A DNA stretch of 64,000 nucleotides from Caulobacter sp. (GTDB lineage: Bacteria; Pseudomonadota; Alphaproteobacteria; Caulobacterales; Caulobacteraceae), in NCBI GenBank assembly GCA_030683005.1, contig JAUXMY010000006.1, forward strand, positions 48,017 through 112,016, written 5' to 3'. This document shows positions 27,973 through 37,151 of the stretch, one piece after another (position 1 is the first letter of the stretch; each line of letters opens with the position of its first letter). The translations under genes and the position numbers were made by a program. The notes below the pieces were generated by a model, which was given only the letters and a program-made list of their open reading frames with translations, did not search any database and had not been told where the DNA came from.

Positions 27973-28088
27973 GAGCGGGCTCCGTGTTTGAAAGCCAGCC
28001 TATACCGCGTCGTTTCGTCTTGGGAGCAGGATCCGTGGAACCGGCCCGGGCGCGAGGCGTACTCCTCTGCTTGAAGAGGGATCACAGC

Positions 28089-28610
28089 ATGACCGGGTTT
28101 CGTGGTCGCCTCACGCGCGGAGCAGCCATCGCGTCCGTCCTGCTCCTTGCGGCCTGCTCGGGACAGGAAGCGGCCGCGCCGGCGCCCATGCCTGACGCGG
28201 CTCCTCCGGGCGAAGCTCCGGCGCCCCCCGGCGAGGGATCGGCGATCCAGCTGTCCGCGCTCTCGGCGGCCGATATGGACGCCCAGCCGCTGGCCGGCGA
28301 ACTGGGTTGCAGCTTCTCCACCGGCACGGGCTCGCCGTTGCTGATCGCCAAGGGCGACGTCGCCTCCCGCGCGCCCGCGCAGGGGCTGGTGAAGGTCGCC
28401 GGAATGGTCGAGCGGATATCCGCGCCCGGCGGCTTCGACGGAATGCCCAGGGGCGCGGTCTTCACCGGTCAGGACAAGACGATCCGCATCACGCTGACGG
28501 GCCCGGCTGCCGGCGGCGGCGAGTCACCGCCCAGCCCGGCCACCCTGACCTGGGAGCGTCCGGACGGCGGCCGGCTCACGCTCGCCGGCCGCTGGGAATG
28601 CGGTCCGTAG
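28089..28610 (+). CDS. small lipoprotein of unknown function
   Basis: A 173-residue protein with a lipoprotein signal LLLAACSG (acylated Cys about residue 20), then a Pro/Ala-rich linker (about 23-50) and a compact domain (about 55-173) with two cysteines (GELGCSFS and RWECGP). The domain has a beta-rich look and no motif I recognise. ATG at 28089 has GAAGAGGG upstream; the longer frame from 27984 overlaps the promoter region of the divergent SDR. Confidence 0.75.
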   Translation: MTGFRGRLTRGAAIASVLLLAACSGQEAAAPAPMPDAAPPGEAPAPPGEGSAIQLSALSAADMDAQPLAGELGCSFSTGTGSPLLIAKGDVASRAPAQGLVKVAGMVERISAPGGFDGMPRGAVFTGQDKTIRITLTGPAAGGGESPPSPATLTWERPDGGRLTLAGRWECGP

Positions 28611-28631
28611 CCCGGCGCCGCACCTGGCCGG

Positions 28632-29600
28632 TCAGCGCGCGCCCACCGTCTCCACAGACAGCGCCCACAGCCGGTCGGCGCTTTCCGGGTCGAGGGCGTG
28701 GGGCATGACGCCGGCCCACGGAACGTCCTTGGTCCACGGCCCCGCCTGGGCGCAGTCCTCCAGGTAGAGTCCGCCGACGCCTTCCAGCTCGGGGCCGACC
28801 GCCGCCCAGACGCTGGTCGAGGCGCCCTGCTCTGGGGTCTTGAAGCCGTCGCGGATCTTGCCCGTCGCTTCGTCGATCCAGCCCAGGGCGACCATTTCCT
28901 CGTGCGGCAGGTGGCGCTGCAGCGGGGTCATGATGCCGCCAGGCATGACGGCGTTGGCGGTGATCCCCTGGTCCTTGAACCGCTGGTGGAAGCCGACCGC
29001 GAACAGGCTGTTGGCGGTTTTGGCCTGGCCGTAGCTTTCCCACTTGTCGTACTCGCGGGTGCGGTAGTGCGGGTCTTCCCAGTTGATGGCCGACCGGCGG
29101 TGGCCGATCGACGACAGGCTGACCAGCCGCGAGGCCTTGCCCGCCTGCTGCGCGCCGGCGACCAGCGCCGGGGCCAGCAACGTGCCCAGCAGGAAGTGGC
29201 CAAAGTGGTTGGTGCCGATCTGCATCTCGAAGCCGTCCTTGGTCCGGTCCAGCGGACAGGCCATCACAGCGGCGTTGTTGATCAGGATATGCAGCGGCTT
29301 GCCGGCCCAACGGTCGGCGAAGGCGCGGATCGAGGCCAGCTCCGACAGGTCCAGCATCTCGAAGCGGGCCTTGCCGGGCGCGGTCTTGTCGATGTCGGCG
29401 ATCGCGGCGGCGGCCAGGTCAGGCTTGCGCGCGGCGATGACCACGTCGGCCCCGGCCTCGGCGAGCGCCCGGGCGGTCTCGATGCCGATGCCGGTGGCCG
29501 CGCCGGTGACGATGGCGGTCTTGCCGGAGAGGTCATGGCCGGCGACCACCTCTCGCGCCGGGGTGAAGGTCCCGAAGGCCGATGTGATGCGGTCGGTCAT
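28632..29600 (-). CDS. SDR family oxidoreductase, retinol-dehydrogenase/WWOX-like
   Basis: The 322-residue protein begins [13 protein letters not shown]. It carries [15 protein letters not shown], the [13 protein letters not shown] and INNAAVMA blocks, NHFGHFLL, catalytic [10 protein letters not shown] and YGQAKTAN. This set is typical of long-chain, membrane-associated or retinol-dehydrogenase-like SDRs that act on apolar alcohols. ATG at 29600 is chosen; the longer frame to 29735 adds a non-conserved basic stretch. Confidence 0.9.
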   Translation of the reverse strand: MTDRITSAFGTFTPAREVVAGHDLSGKTAIVTGAATGIGIETARALAEAGADVVIAARKPDLAAAAIADIDKTAPGKARFEMLDLSELASIRAFADRWAGKPLHILINNAAVMACPLDRTKDGFEMQIGTNHFGHFLLGTLLAPALVAGAQQAGKASRLVSLSSIGHRRSAINWEDPHYRTREYDKWESYGQAKTANSLFAVGFHQRFKDQGITANAVMPGGIMTPLQRHLPHEEMVALGWIDEATGKIRDGFKTPEQGASTSVWAAVGPELEGVGGLYLEDCAQAGPWTKDVPWAGVMPHALDPESADRLWALSVETVGAR

Positions 29601-29866
29601 GTGTCGCTCCCGGGCGGCCTCTTGTCGGGCCGGATTTCGTCGCCTCCATCCTGCACCAGCATCCGGCGTTCGGCCTAGGGTCCATGCGAACGTCGAGGAC
29701 ATGAACCGGCGTTGGCGCGCGCCCCTGCCGCCCAAGCCTCCACGCTTGAAGGTTGATTTAATTGCCTATGCGCGTAATCGCACCCATTATCGTTCTCGCC
29801 GCCCCGCTCATGGTGCGGTGCTCGGATATGCTGCGGCGATGGCGTCGCTGCTGGAGGGAGGCTGGA

Positions 29867-30298
29867 ATGGCCGTTCATCGATTGGGACCCGTCGTGTTGG
29901 CCCTGTCTGCGCTGCTGACATCCGGGGGTTCGAGCGTCGCCGCGACCGAACTCCCCCGCGAGGCCTGGTCTCCCGGCGGATCAAGCATCCTGGAGGCGGA
30001 GATCATCCCGCCGGCCTATCGCGGCCGATGGGCGCCGTCCGCTTCGGCCTGCGCCGACGTCGAGGGCGTGCAACGCCTTGTCGTCTACGTGAACGGCGTG
30101 GACTCCTACGAGAACGGGGGTCGCCTGACGAGGATCACCCAGGCCGGCAAGCCGCGCGCTGTCCGGCTCCGGCTTTCCTACGAGGGGGAAGGAAGGTTCT
30201 CGGATCAGGAGGAAGTCTGGACGCTCAGTCCCGATGGACGCCAGCTCGCGATCAGCGTCGTCCAGGGGCGGTCGGCGATGCTGATCCGTTGCGACTAG
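29867..30298 (+). CDS. secreted protein of unknown function
   Basis: A 143-residue protein with a signal peptide ([20 protein letters not shown], cleavage near VAA-TE). The mature part has the pattern [20 protein letters not shown], then [15 protein letters not shown], charged strands and a C-terminal MLIRCD; the two cysteines could pair. It looks like a small beta-sheet periplasmic protein. GGAGGGAGG lies upstream of ATG 29867. Not recognised. Confidence 0.7.
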   Translation: MAVHRLGPVVLALSALLTSGGSSVAATELPREAWSPGGSSILEAEIIPPAYRGRWAPSASACADVEGVQRLVVYVNGVDSYENGGRLTRITQAGKPRAVRLRLSYEGEGRFSDQEEVWTLSPDGRQLAISVVQGRSAMLIRCD

Positions 30299-30444
30299 GG
30301 GCGCGTGAGGGCGGGATCGCTATGGCCGCCGCTCGACGCGGCAGCGAACACCGCCAGCTGGGCGGCGAAGGCGCGCCGCCAGGCCGGGCGCCAGCGCCCG
30401 GAATTGGAAATGATGCCGCCACCCGGAGACAGAACCGGAAGGAC

Positions 30445-30804
<360 letters not shown>

Positions 30805-30840
30805 GTGGCAGGCCAAGCACCCGAGCTCACCCCCACACCG

Positions 30841-30941
30841 CTCATCCCGGCGAATGCCGGGACCCAGTTGCGAGCGCCGGACTCCGGTAAGAATCCTGGG
30901 AGCTCAGACTGACTCTGGGTCCCGGCTTTCGCCGGGATGAG
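30841..30941. repeat. Intergenic inverted repeat, family B (copy 2)
   Basis: Arms of 27 bases: the left contains CTCATCCCGGCGAATGCCGG, the right CCGGCTTTCGCCGGGATGAG, inverted with one or two mismatches around a 47-base spacer. It lies between the convergent DUF2200 and enoyl-CoA hydratase genes. Confidence 0.82.
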
Positions 30942-30982
30942 GAGATCAAGGACAGGTCATTGGGGTGTAGAGCCCCTCGCCC

Positions 30983-31762
30983 TCACCCCACCTTGCTGAA
31001 ATCCGCTGGCCGGCGCTGGGCGAAGGCGGCGAAGGCCTCGGCCGCTTCCGGGCTCTTCAGGCGGTCGGCGAAGTGGGCGCCCTCTACGTCCATGCGGGCT
31101 GCCAGGGCTTCGGCGTCGCGCATCAGGCCCTTGGTCACCGTCAGGGCGCCGAGTGGGCGTTTGGCGAGGGCCTGGGCGACATGCAGCGCGCGGCCGTCGA
31201 CCTCGTCCTCCGGCAGGGCCTCGTTGGCGATGCCCCAGGCCTGCGCCGTCCGGCCGTCGACCGCCTCGCCGAGCGCGAACATGGCGTAGGCGCGGGCATG
31301 GCCGACGCGGCTGGGCAGGGTCAGGCTGGACGCCGCCTCCGGCACCAGGGCCAGGTTGACGAACGGCACGGTCAGCTTCGCGGTGTCGGCGATGTAGACC
31401 AGGTCGCAGTGCAGCAGCATGGTCGTGCCGACGCCGACCGCCAGGCCGCGCACGGCGGCAACCAGCGGCTTCTTCGCGTGGGCAAGGGCCTTGAGGAAGC
31501 GGCCGACATTGCGCTCGCCGCGCGCGCCGGTGTCCTGCGACGCGTTCTGGGCGGCGAAGTCGCTCAGGTCGTTGCCCGAGGTGAAGCTGTCGCCGCGCGA
31601 GTTGAACAGGATCACCCGCACGGCCGGGTCGGCCTCGGCCGCGACCAGGCTGTCGGCCAGTACGCCGTACATGGCGTCGGTGATGGCGTTCTTCTTGTCG
31701 GGCCGATTGAAGGTCAGGGTCATGACGCCGTCGGCGACGGCGACGAGGATGTGGTCGGTCAT
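30983..31762 (-). CDS. enoyl-CoA hydratase/isomerase family protein
   Basis: A 259-residue crotonase. The oxyanion-hole segments are FTSGNDLSDFA and RGLAVGVGTT. The first catalytic glutamate of hydratases (in GGGCEL) is absent (VGVGTTMLL), while the second is kept in LVPEAASS; this is the isomerase-like pattern. It probably acts in acyl-CoA breakdown. It sits 4 bases downstream of a MarR-family gene, so it is probably under its control. Confidence 0.9.
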   Translation of the reverse strand: MTDHILVAVADGVMTLTFNRPDKKNAITDAMYGVLADSLVAAEADPAVRVILFNSRGDSFTSGNDLSDFAAQNASQDTGARGERNVGRFLKALAHAKKPLVAAVRGLAVGVGTTMLLHCDLVYIADTAKLTVPFVNLALVPEAASSLTLPSRVGHARAYAMFALGEAVDGRTAQAWGIANEALPEDEVDGRALHVAQALAKRPLGALTVTKGLMRDAEALAARMDVEGAHFADRLKSPEAAEAFAAFAQRRPADFSKVG

Positions 31763-31766
31763 GGGG

Positions 31767-32207
31767 TCATCTCCGGGGAAAGCGGGCCTGCAGGCTGGAG
31801 AGCCAGCGGGCGATGGCGTCGACCTCGGCTTCGCTGAAGCCTTCGGTCAGGGTGGCGTTGAGTTCCTTCAGGCCCTCGATGGCGGCGGCGCGCGCCGCGC
31901 GGCCGACGTCGGTCAGGAACAGGCGGTGCGAACGGCCATCGTCGGCGTCAGGCCGGCGCTCGACCAGGCCCGACCGCGCCATGCGGTCGACCAGACCGGT
32001 CATAGCCGAGGGCGCGACATCGAGCGCCTCGGCCGCCTCGCCGATCAGGGCGCCGCCGTCCTGGCCGAGGAAGAACAGAAGGCCCGACTGGGCCTGGGTG
32101 AGACCACCCATGCCCGCCAGTTCGCCGTCGACCCACCGCTGCACGCGGCGAGCGCCGGCGGACAGGAGGAAGAACAGGCGGCGGGACGGCGGAGGGGTGG
32201 CGGGCAT
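31767..32207 (-). CDS. MarR family transcriptional regulator
   Basis: The 146-residue protein has the winged-helix layout: GLTQAQSGLLFFLGQDGGALIGEAAEALDVAPSAMTGLVDRMARSGLVERR, then the wing DADDGRSHRLFLT. It should bind as a dimer to an inverted repeat, and two matching repeats lie 15-47 bases upstream. It is followed at once by an enoyl-CoA hydratase gene, suggesting an acyl-CoA or phenylpropanoid-CoA ligand (inference). Confidence 0.92.
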   Translation of the reverse strand: MPATPPPSRRLFFLLSAGARRVQRWVDGELAGMGGLTQAQSGLLFFLGQDGGALIGEAAEALDVAPSAMTGLVDRMARSGLVERRPDADDGRSHRLFLTDVGRAARAAAIEGLKELNATLTEGFSEAEVDAIARWLSSLQARFPRR

Positions 32208-32222
32208 GGGGACGATATATAG

Positions 32223-32254
32223 TTCGCGTACGAAATATCAAGTTCGCATGTGAA
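32223..32254. promoter_or_regulatory. two candidate MarR operators upstream of marR
   Basis: TTCGCGTACGAA (32223-32234) and TTCGCATGTGAA (32243-32254) are near-identical imperfect inverted repeats, 20 bases apart centre to centre (two helical turns), each preceded by AG. They lie in the only AT-rich stretch upstream of the MarR start. The form matches the TTCG-N4-CGAA operators of MarR proteins. Confidence 0.55.
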
Positions 32255-32262
32255 ACACTATG

Positions 32263-32427
32263 CCCTCCCCCGCAGGGGGAGGGGGACCATGCGGAGCATG
32301 GTGGAGAGGGCTGCAGCCACGAGCGTTGGCGGAGTCGGCAGATGCCGTTGTGCAGGCGTGATCATCCCCCTGCACCGAACCCTCTCCACCACCCTGCGGG
32401 TGGTCCCCCTCTCCCTGCGGGAGAGGA
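32263..32427. repeat. Intergenic inverted repeat, family C
   Basis: The left arm contains GACCATGCGGAGCATGGTGG and GAGAGGG, the right arm CCCTCTCCACCACCC and GGTGGTCCCCCTCTCCC, about 60 bases apart. Both arms begin or end with a self-complementary CCCTCCCCC...GGGGGAGGG block. Ends five bases before the MBL gene stop. A single arm recurs at 52975-53017. Confidence 0.72.
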
Positions 32428-32431
32428 ATGG

Positions 32432-33493
32432 TTACGCCGCCCGGTACCAGACCACCCCGTGCTCGTCGGTCTCGGCCACCGCCGTGCCGCGTTCGATCAG
32501 GCAGTTGATGTGGGCCAGGCCCTCGCCGGTGGCCATGCCGAGCAGCTCGGGACCGATCTGGCGGGCGAACAGGGCGCCGAACACGTCGATGGCCCGCTTG
32601 GGCTCGGTCGACAGCAGCTTCTGCAGCCGCCCCAGCGACCGCTCATGGCCGTTAATCAGGTGGTCGAGCCGGGCGTGCAGGCCGTGGAACGGGTCGTTGT
32701 GGGCCGGCAGCACCAACACCTCGTCGGGCACGGCGGCCTTCACCTTGGCGCAGCTGGTCATCCAGTCATGCAGCGGATCGGCGTCCGGCTCGGTCGGGAA
32801 CACCGAGACGTTGGACGAGATGCGCGGCAGCACCTGGTCGCCGCTGATCAGCAGCTTCAGCTCCGGACAGTAGAGACAGGCGTGGTCGGGCGAATGGCCG
32901 TTGCCGGTCACCACGCGCCAGACGCGACCGCCGATGTCGAACTCCTCGCCGTCGTTCATGCGGCGGAAACTGTCGGGCAGCTGGTAGATGGCCTTGCCGA
33001 AGCCGCCGAAGCGGGTGCGGTAGTTCTCGATCGAGTCCTCGTCCCAGCCGGCCGCCTTGTAGAAGTCGATGCCGTCCTGCGGCGCCTCGCGACCTGTGTC
33101 GGCCACCAGCATGCGGCACTGCAGGTACTCCAGGCGCGTCATCCAGAGCCGGCACTGGAACTTGCGGGTCATCCAGCCGGCCAGACCGATGTGGTCGGGG
33201 TGCAGGTGGGTGACGATCACCCGGGTGATCGGCTTGCCCTCCAAACCCTCCTTGAAGGCCGTTCGCCAGGCCTGGGCCGTCTCCCGCGTCTGCAGCCCGG
33301 TGTCGACCACCGCCCAGCCCTCGCCGTCGGCGATCGCCCAGACGTTGATGAACTGCAGCGGCCCGCCGAGCGGCATCCGCAGCCATTTCACGCCGGGCGC
33401 AACCTCGCGCACATCTCCGGTCCCGACCTCCGGGCCGGTCTCGAAGGGGTAATCCAGTTTCGGACGCCGAACTTCGGTCGCCGAGTCTTCCAT
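32432..33493 (-). CDS. MBL fold metallo-hydrolase
   Basis: The 353-residue protein has THLHPDH (about 95-101), the dinuclear metal motif HxHxDH, plus a downstream GHSPDH and SGDQVLP with the bridging aspartate, then LPAHNDPFHGLH. The large C-terminal helical part is typical of the lactonase/thioesterase-like MBL group annotated near fatty-acid genes. ATG at 33493 is preferred over a TTG four codons earlier. Substrate unknown. Confidence 0.92.
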   Translation of the reverse strand: MEDSATEVRRPKLDYPFETGPEVGTGDVREVAPGVKWLRMPLGGPLQFINVWAIADGEGWAVVDTGLQTRETAQAWRTAFKEGLEGKPITRVIVTHLHPDHIGLAGWMTRKFQCRLWMTRLEYLQCRMLVADTGREAPQDGIDFYKAAGWDEDSIENYRTRFGGFGKAIYQLPDSFRRMNDGEEFDIGGRVWRVVTGNGHSPDHACLYCPELKLLISGDQVLPRISSNVSVFPTEPDADPLHDWMTSCAKVKAAVPDEVLVLPAHNDPFHGLHARLDHLINGHERSLGRLQKLLSTEPKRAIDVFGALFARQIGPELLGMATGEGLAHINCLIERGTAVAETDEHGVVWYRAA

Positions 33494-33647
33494 GCCGTCC
33501 CGCAACTTGCTGCTCTCCCGATGAATGCCCCTATCATCGGCCGTTCAGCGTGGAGCCGCAATTAGGCCGCTGCATAAGGGCATCTTGACCCTCGGAAAAT
33601 GCGCGCGTTTAAGTCGCCGCGAGGAACATACCCAGGAGTTACAGACC

Positions 33648-34988
33648 ATGCGGTTCATCGGAATCGGCCTAGCGGCGGCCCTGTCGCTGGCTTTCATGGC
33701 GCCCGCCGCCGTGATGTCAGCCCCCAAGAAGCCGGCCGCGCTGCCCGCCGACGGCATTGACCCCAAGGCCCGTGCGGCCGGGATGGCCGCGGTTCCCGCC
33801 CTGCTGACCCAGCTCGGCCACAGCTGCACCCTGGACGAAGCGCGCCTGATCGGCGAGGACAAGAAGTCGGGCCAGGGTTACTATGAGTTCTCGTGCTCGA
33901 CCGGCGTCGGCGGCGTGCTGGTGGCCAACAAGGAAGCCACGGCGCCGTCCTATTTCAACTGCCTCGAGACCAACAAGCCCCAGCCCGACGGCAAGCCCAG
34001 CTCGCTGTTCTGCAAGCTGGCCGGAAACGCCGATCCCAAGCAGCAGCTGGCGCCTTTCATCGCCAAGACCCCGGTCGCCTGTCCGATCGCCAACGCCCGT
34101 TCGATCGGATCCAGCCCGACCAACACCTATTTCGAACTCGGCTGCGCTGACGGCTCGGGCTTCATCCTGGTCACCTCCACGCCCATGTCGCTGGACAAGG
34201 AAGTGAAGATGAACACCTGCCTGGCCTATGAGGCCGGCGGCAACATCTCCTGCGAGCTGTCGACCCGCGAAGCGCAGATGGCCGTGGTCGACAGGCTGAT
34301 GGCCCAGTCGGACAAGACCTGCGCCATCACCGACAAGCGCTACATCCTGACCACGATCAACTTCTCGACCTACTTCGAGGTCGCCTGCCAGGACGGCAAG
34401 GGCTACGTGCTCGAGCGTAATGCGGCCGGCGCCCTGGCCCGCACCATCGACTGCGCCAACGCCCCGTCGGGCGCCGAGTGCAACCTGACCGACTCGCGGG
34501 AAGCCAAGACCGAGCAGGCCGGCCTTTACAGCCGCCTAGCCGCCAAGGCCGGGTTCCAGTGCACCGTCGTCAAGTACGCGATGTTCCCCTCGAGGCCGCG
34601 CGAAGAAGTGGTCGAACTGCAGTGCTCGAACCGTCCGGACGGCGGCGTGGCCGTGTTCGACGCCGACGGCAACGGCAAGGTCAGCAACTGCGTGCTGTCG
34701 CTGCTGGACGGCCGCAAGTGCTCGTTCTCCGACCAGTCGGCCGCCTATCCGGCCGTCACCGCCGACCTGAAGACGATGGGCAAGTCGACCTGCACCGTCT
34801 CCGAAGCCCGCCCGATCGGCCGCACGGCCAACGGCGACGGCTACCTCGAAGTCGGCTGCTCCGACGGCCTGCCGGGCTGGGTGCTGATCTACGGCGCCGG
34901 CTCGACCAAGCCCCGTGAAGTGCTCTCCTGCAAGCAGGCCGCCAACGTCGGCGGCGGCTGCAAGATCACCAACAACCTGCGCAGCTGA
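33648..34988 (+). CDS. secreted protein of five four-cysteine repeats
   Basis: A 446-residue protein with a signal peptide (about 1-25, cleaved near MSA). The rest is five tandem units of 77-85 residues, each with four cysteines: 60/83/105/122, 145/166/191/202, 225/247/269/278, 305/326/348/358 and 382/404/428/438, twenty in all and none outside the pattern. Each unit starts C-x-(I/L/V)-x-x-A-R-x-I-G, followed by YxExxCxDGxGxxLV. The even spacing implies two disulfides per unit in the periplasm or outside the cell. No named domain is recognised. AGGAG sits 12 bases upstream of ATG 33648, and a strong terminator follows, so it is a single-gene unit. Confidence 0.85.
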   Translation: MRFIGIGLAAALSLAFMAPAAVMSAPKKPAALPADGIDPKARAAGMAAVPALLTQLGHSCTLDEARLIGEDKKSGQGYYEFSCSTGVGGVLVANKEATAPSYFNCLETNKPQPDGKPSSLFCKLAGNADPKQQLAPFIAKTPVACPIANARSIGSSPTNTYFELGCADGSGFILVTSTPMSLDKEVKMNTCLAYEAGGNISCELSTREAQMAVVDRLMAQSDKTCAITDKRYILTTINFSTYFEVACQDGKGYVLERNAAGALARTIDCANAPSGAECNLTDSREAKTEQAGLYSRLAAKAGFQCTVVKYAMFPSRPREEVVELQCSNRPDGGVAVFDADGNGKVSNCVLSLLDGRKCSFSDQSAAYPAVTADLKTMGKSTCTVSEARPIGRTANGDGYLEVGCSDGLPGWVLIYGAGSTKPREVLSCKQAANVGGGCKITNNLRS

Positions 34989-35012
34989 TTCGTCAGTCGC
35001 GCCGAAACGAAG

Positions 35013-35045
35013 AGCCCCGCCGGAGCGATCCGGCGGGGCTTTTTC
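35013..35045 (+). terminator. intrinsic terminator
   Basis: An 11-bp perfect stem, AGCCCCGCCGG/CCGGCGGGGCT, with a 6-base loop, is followed by five Ts. It closes the five-repeat protein gene 25 bases after its stop. Confidence 0.92.
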
Positions 35046-35055
35046 GTGGCCTTCT

Positions 35056-35206
35056 CCCTTCCTCCTCGATGGAGGAAGGGTCGGGGATGGTGGTGAGGGC
35101 AGTGCGTGTGTGGAAGAGCGCATTGGGCTCCGAGCCCGCTGAGCCCATCACTTCAACTCAGCGGTCACACCACCACCCCTGCCCCTCCTCCATCGAGGAG
35201 GAGGGG
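35056..35206. repeat. Intergenic inverted repeat, family D
   Basis: The left arm contains CCTCCTCGATGGAGGAAGGG and GGGGATGGTGGTG; the right arm contains CACCACCACCCCTGCCCC and TCCTCCATCGAGGAGGA. The arms are 67 bases apart. It follows the terminator of the five-repeat gene. It resembles family C in layout but differs in sequence. Confidence 0.75.
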
Positions 35207-35254
35207 TTCCCGGTCGTCAACGGCGCAAACCTGCAGTGCGGGACGGGTAGGCCG

Positions 35255-35476
35255 TCAGGCAGGCTCTTCAGGCTCGTCCTTGCTTCGAGTCCAAGGCTGG
35301 CCGGGAGCGGCACGGGATGCGCTCCAGTCTGGCGGAAGTTCTGCGATCTCTTCAAGATCAGGGTGACGGTCCACCGCTGTCTTCATCGACACCACCAAGG
35401 CGCTGCCGGTGTCGAACGCCTGTCCGTCCAGGAAGGCCCACGAGTCGTCACCGTCGTAGTGAACGACGACGAGCAC
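35255..35476 (-). CDS. small soluble protein, start uncertain
   Basis: The frame reads VLVVVHYDGDDSWAFLDG, then VVSMKTAVDRHPDLEEIAELP and PPDWSASRAAPGQPW. I recall this pattern (HxxDDxWxFL ... LADLPxGWxAxR) from a widespread family of small uncharacterised proteins, some annotated as immunity-like. With a GTG start at 35476 it has 73 residues. In-frame coding sequence continues upstream to about 35548 (FDQAPNVACIASRSIFEGAP), which fits the family N-terminus, but it has no ATG, GTG or TTG; CTG at 35548 is the only near-start. It lies directly downstream of the TPP enzyme stop. Confidence 0.65.
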   Translation of the reverse strand: MLVVVHYDGDDSWAFLDGQAFDTGSALVVSMKTAVDRHPDLEEIAELPPDWSASRAAPGQPWTRSKDEPEEPA

Positions 35477-35549
35477 CGGAGCCCCTTCGAAGATTGAACG
35501 GGAGGCGATGCAGGCGACGTTCGGCGCCTGATCAAATCTCCAGCTCAGC

Positions 35550-37088
35550 CTAAAGCGCCGCCTCGATGAACCGCGGGCCGGTCTGGTTCATCGCCCGCTC
35601 GAACGCCTCATCGAAGGCTTCCGGGGTCGAGACCCGCTCGGCGGGCAGGCCGAGGCCGCCGGCCAGGCTGACCCAGTCGATGCGCGGGTTGCCGAGGTCC
35701 AGCAGCTTGCTGGCCGCCGGCCCGGGATTACCGGCGCCGGTGCGGCCCATCTCGATATTGAGGATGCGGTAGGCGTGGTTGGCGAAGACCACCGTGGTTA
35801 CGTCCAACTGCTCGCGGGCGATCGTCCACAGGCCCTGCACCGTGTACATGGCCGCGCCGTCGCCGTTCAGGCTCAGCACCTTGCGGTCAGGGCAGGCGAC
35901 GGCCGCGCCGATGGCGACCGGAATGCCCTGACCGATGGCGCCGCCGGTCAGCATCAGCCAGTCGTGCGGCCGCGCTGTCCTCGTCGACTGGAACACCGGC
36001 AGGCCGGCGGTCACCGCGTCATCGCTGACGATGGCGTTCTCCGGCATGTGCCGGGCGATGGAGGCGCCGATGCTGTAGGGGTTGAACACGCCGCCCGGCA
36101 TCCCGGGCAGCTCCAGCCCCTCGACCGGCGGCGACTCGGGCGCGCCCAGCGCGTCGGCCAGGGCCTGCAGCGCGGCGGGACCGTCGGCCTCGCGGCCGCA
36201 CAGGCTGGTCACCGCGCAGCCCTCGGGCACCAGCAGGCTGGGGCGGTCGGGATAGGCGAAGAAGGCCGCAGGCTCGACCGTCTCGACCAGCACCATCAGG
36301 TCGACGCCCTCCAGGTCGGCCAGGGCCATCTCGCCGAAGTACATCATCTTGTCGGGGGCGAAGCGGCCCGCGCCGCGCGCCAGTCGGGCGACGAAGGTGT
36401 CGGTCAGCACCCGCACCCCGGCCGCCGCGAGGCGGCCCGCCTGGCGCACCCCGGCGTCGAGGCAGGTCGAGCCGCCCATCAGGATCACGGGCTTCTTCGC
36501 GGCCCTGATGCGGGCGGCGGTCGCCTCGACCACGCCGGACAGGGCCTTCACCCGGACGGGCCTTTCCAGCACCGGCCCCTTCACGGTCGTCTCCGACCAG
36601 GCGCTGTCGGCCGGCAGGATCAGGCTGGCGCAGCCGCCGGGCGCGCCGAAGCTGGCGCGGACCGCCTCGGCGGCCATCGGGCCCACCGAATCGGGGGTGT
36701 CGGCAGACTTGACCCACAGCGAGTTGGGCGCGGCCCAGCCGGCGATGTCGCTGTTCAGCGGCGCGTCGTACTGGCGGTGATAGGTGGCGTGGTCGCCGAT
36801 GACGTTGACCACCGGCGTCGCCGCCCGGCGGGCGTTGTGCAGGTTGGCCCCGCCGTTGGCATAGCCGGCGCCCAGGTGCAGCAGGGTGCAGGCCGGCGTT
36901 CCGGTCATGCGGCCCCAGCCGTCGGCGGCGCCGGTCGCCACGCCCTCGAACAGGCACAGCACCGAGCGCATGCGCGGCTCGCGGTCCAGGGCCGAGACGA
37001 ACTGCATCTCGCTGGTGCCGGGGTTGGCGAAACAGGCAGTGACGCCGTTGTCGGCCAGCGTCGTGATCAGGGCGTCGGCGCCGTTCAT
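35550..37088 (-). CDS. thiamine pyrophosphate-dependent enzyme, benzoylformate decarboxylase/acetolactate synthase-like
   Basis: A 512-residue TPP enzyme with the three usual domains. The pyrimidine-domain residues of benzoylformate decarboxylase are conserved: Ser26 (NPGTSE), the activating Glu48 (LFEGVA) and His71 (LLHLGAG). The PP-domain TPP motif starts GDGAAM (409) and ends FANHAY (Asn437). This favours decarboxylation of a 2-keto acid over acetolactate synthesis, but relatives are often annotated as acetolactate synthase. It is 64 bases downstream of an FAD-linked 2-hydroxyacid oxidase on the same strand, so the pair may oxidise then decarboxylate a 2-hydroxyacid. Confidence 0.9.
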   Translation of the reverse strand: MNGADALITTLADNGVTACFANPGTSEMQFVSALDREPRMRSVLCLFEGVATGAADGWGRMTGTPACTLLHLGAGYANGGANLHNARRAATPVVNVIGDHATYHRQYDAPLNSDIAGWAAPNSLWVKSADTPDSVGPMAAEAVRASFGAPGGCASLILPADSAWSETTVKGPVLERPVRVKALSGVVEATAARIRAAKKPVILMGGSTCLDAGVRQAGRLAAAGVRVLTDTFVARLARGAGRFAPDKMMYFGEMALADLEGVDLMVLVETVEPAAFFAYPDRPSLLVPEGCAVTSLCGREADGPAALQALADALGAPESPPVEGLELPGMPGGVFNPYSIGASIARHMPENAIVSDDAVTAGLPVFQSTRTARPHDWLMLTGGAIGQGIPVAIGAAVACPDRKVLSLNGDGAAMYTVQGLWTIAREQLDVTTVVFANHAYRILNIEMGRTGAGNPGPAASKLLDLGNPRIDWVSLAGGLGLPAERVSTPEAFDEAFERAMNQTGPRFIEAAL

Positions 37089-37151
37089 GGAGTGTCTCCT
37101 GCGGGGTGGCTAACCCATCCAACATTTCGGCCGTCCCGCCAACGCCTGTGA

